From positions 1 to 30,789 of the IMG/VR virus record IMGVR_UViG_3300026183_000022: 30,789 nt of DNA; one strand, written 5' to 3'. The translations under genes were made by a program, and so were the position numbers. Within the stretch, counting starts at the first letter, position 1, and each line of letters starts with the position of its first letter. Below the pieces are notes generated by a model, which had not been told where the DNA came from, made no database searches, and saw only the letters and a list, made by a program, of their open reading frames with translations. Source of the stretch: a virus. Shown one piece after another: positions 30,721 to 30,789 of the stretch.

Positions 30721-30735
30721 AAAAGATTTTAATAC

Positions 30736-30743
30736 AATAAATA
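30736..30743 (+). promoter_or_regulatory. Late promoter AATAAATA of the divergent plus-strand gene
   Basis: Plus-strand AATAAATA, 17 nt before the ATG at 30761, with TAAGGA in the leader as Shine-Dalgarno. Confidence 0.65.
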
Positions 30744-30760
30744 CTATGTAAGGAATAACT

Positions 30761-30789
30761 ATGCCAAGAATTAGCTTATGGAAAACAGA
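30761..30789 (+). CDS. Start of a divergent plus-strand late gene (truncated by window edge)
   Basis: Nine codons (MPRISLWKT) follow a late promoter and an AAGGA Shine-Dalgarno at good distance. I recall marine T4-like virion proteins that begin with (M)xRISLW, so this is probably another virion gene, but nine residues cannot prove it. Confidence 0.65.

Noticed and set aside
1-30789. CRISPR array, insertion sequence or integrase/att site
   Set aside because: No spaced direct repeats, transposase or terminal inverted repeats were seen.

Overview
The window is about 31 kb of a very AT-rich T4-like (straboviral/marine T4-superfamily) myovirus genome. Recognisable T4 core proteins include clamp-loader gp62 (partial), UvsW, UvsY, UvsX, gp32, gp17, gp16, gp4, gp19, gp18 and a gp1-type dNMP kinase. 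The base composition, the many marine-type accessory genes (2-oxoglutarate/Fe oxygenases, fatty-acid desaturases, a twitch radical-SAM protein) and the sequence style suggest a marine phage of a SAR11/Pelagibacter-like or similar low-GC alphaproteobacterial host. The host is an inference. Almost all genes are on the minus strand, so transcription runs right to left. Only the HNH gene (27525-27896) and the 9-codon gene start at the right edge (30761) are on the plus strand.

Reading in transcription order: (a) 30704-28432 holds a neck/connector-type virion protein, a dNMP kinase, four small genes and two tRNAs, with good sigma70-like promoters at 29923-29951 and 29251-29279. (b) 28057-27525 holds a 54-aa lipoprotein missed by length cut-offs and a lone convergent HNH protein. 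(c) 27397-13053 is a late virion module: sheath gp18, tube gp19, a tube-fold/baseplate protein, gp4, gp16, unknown structural proteins, a radical-SAM enzyme, gp17 and a 679-aa protein with an EF-hand. It is studded with T4-late-type TAAATA promoters. (d) 12986-5985 is an auxiliary metabolic block: peroxiredoxin, two desaturases, three 2OG/Fe-type oxygenases, a methyltransferase, an FMN reductase, a GNAT and a short PLP aminotransferase. The last six genes mostly overlap their neighbours, and the block is driven by sigma70-like promoters. (e) 5984-1 is the replication/recombination module: gp32 with an elaborate leader and a strong terminator, then uvsX, a small acidic gene, uvsY, a membrane-anchored glucosaminidase, uvsW, an unknown conserved gene and gp62.

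Two points stand out. First, at least five late genes have the TAAATA element ending exactly 5 nt before the ATG, and three more have it 6-8 nt before. By T4 late-promoter geometry this predicts leaderless or nearly leaderless late mRNAs, while genes whose motif lies further away keep a Shine-Dalgarno sequence. Two sigma70-like promoters (29916, 12456) show the same arrangement. Second, the overlapping cluster aminotransferase-GNAT-FMN reductase-methyltransferase-oxygenase-oxygenase looks like a coherent small-molecule or modification pathway carried by the phage; its product cannot be told from sequence. No gene-free stretch exceeds about 140 nt.
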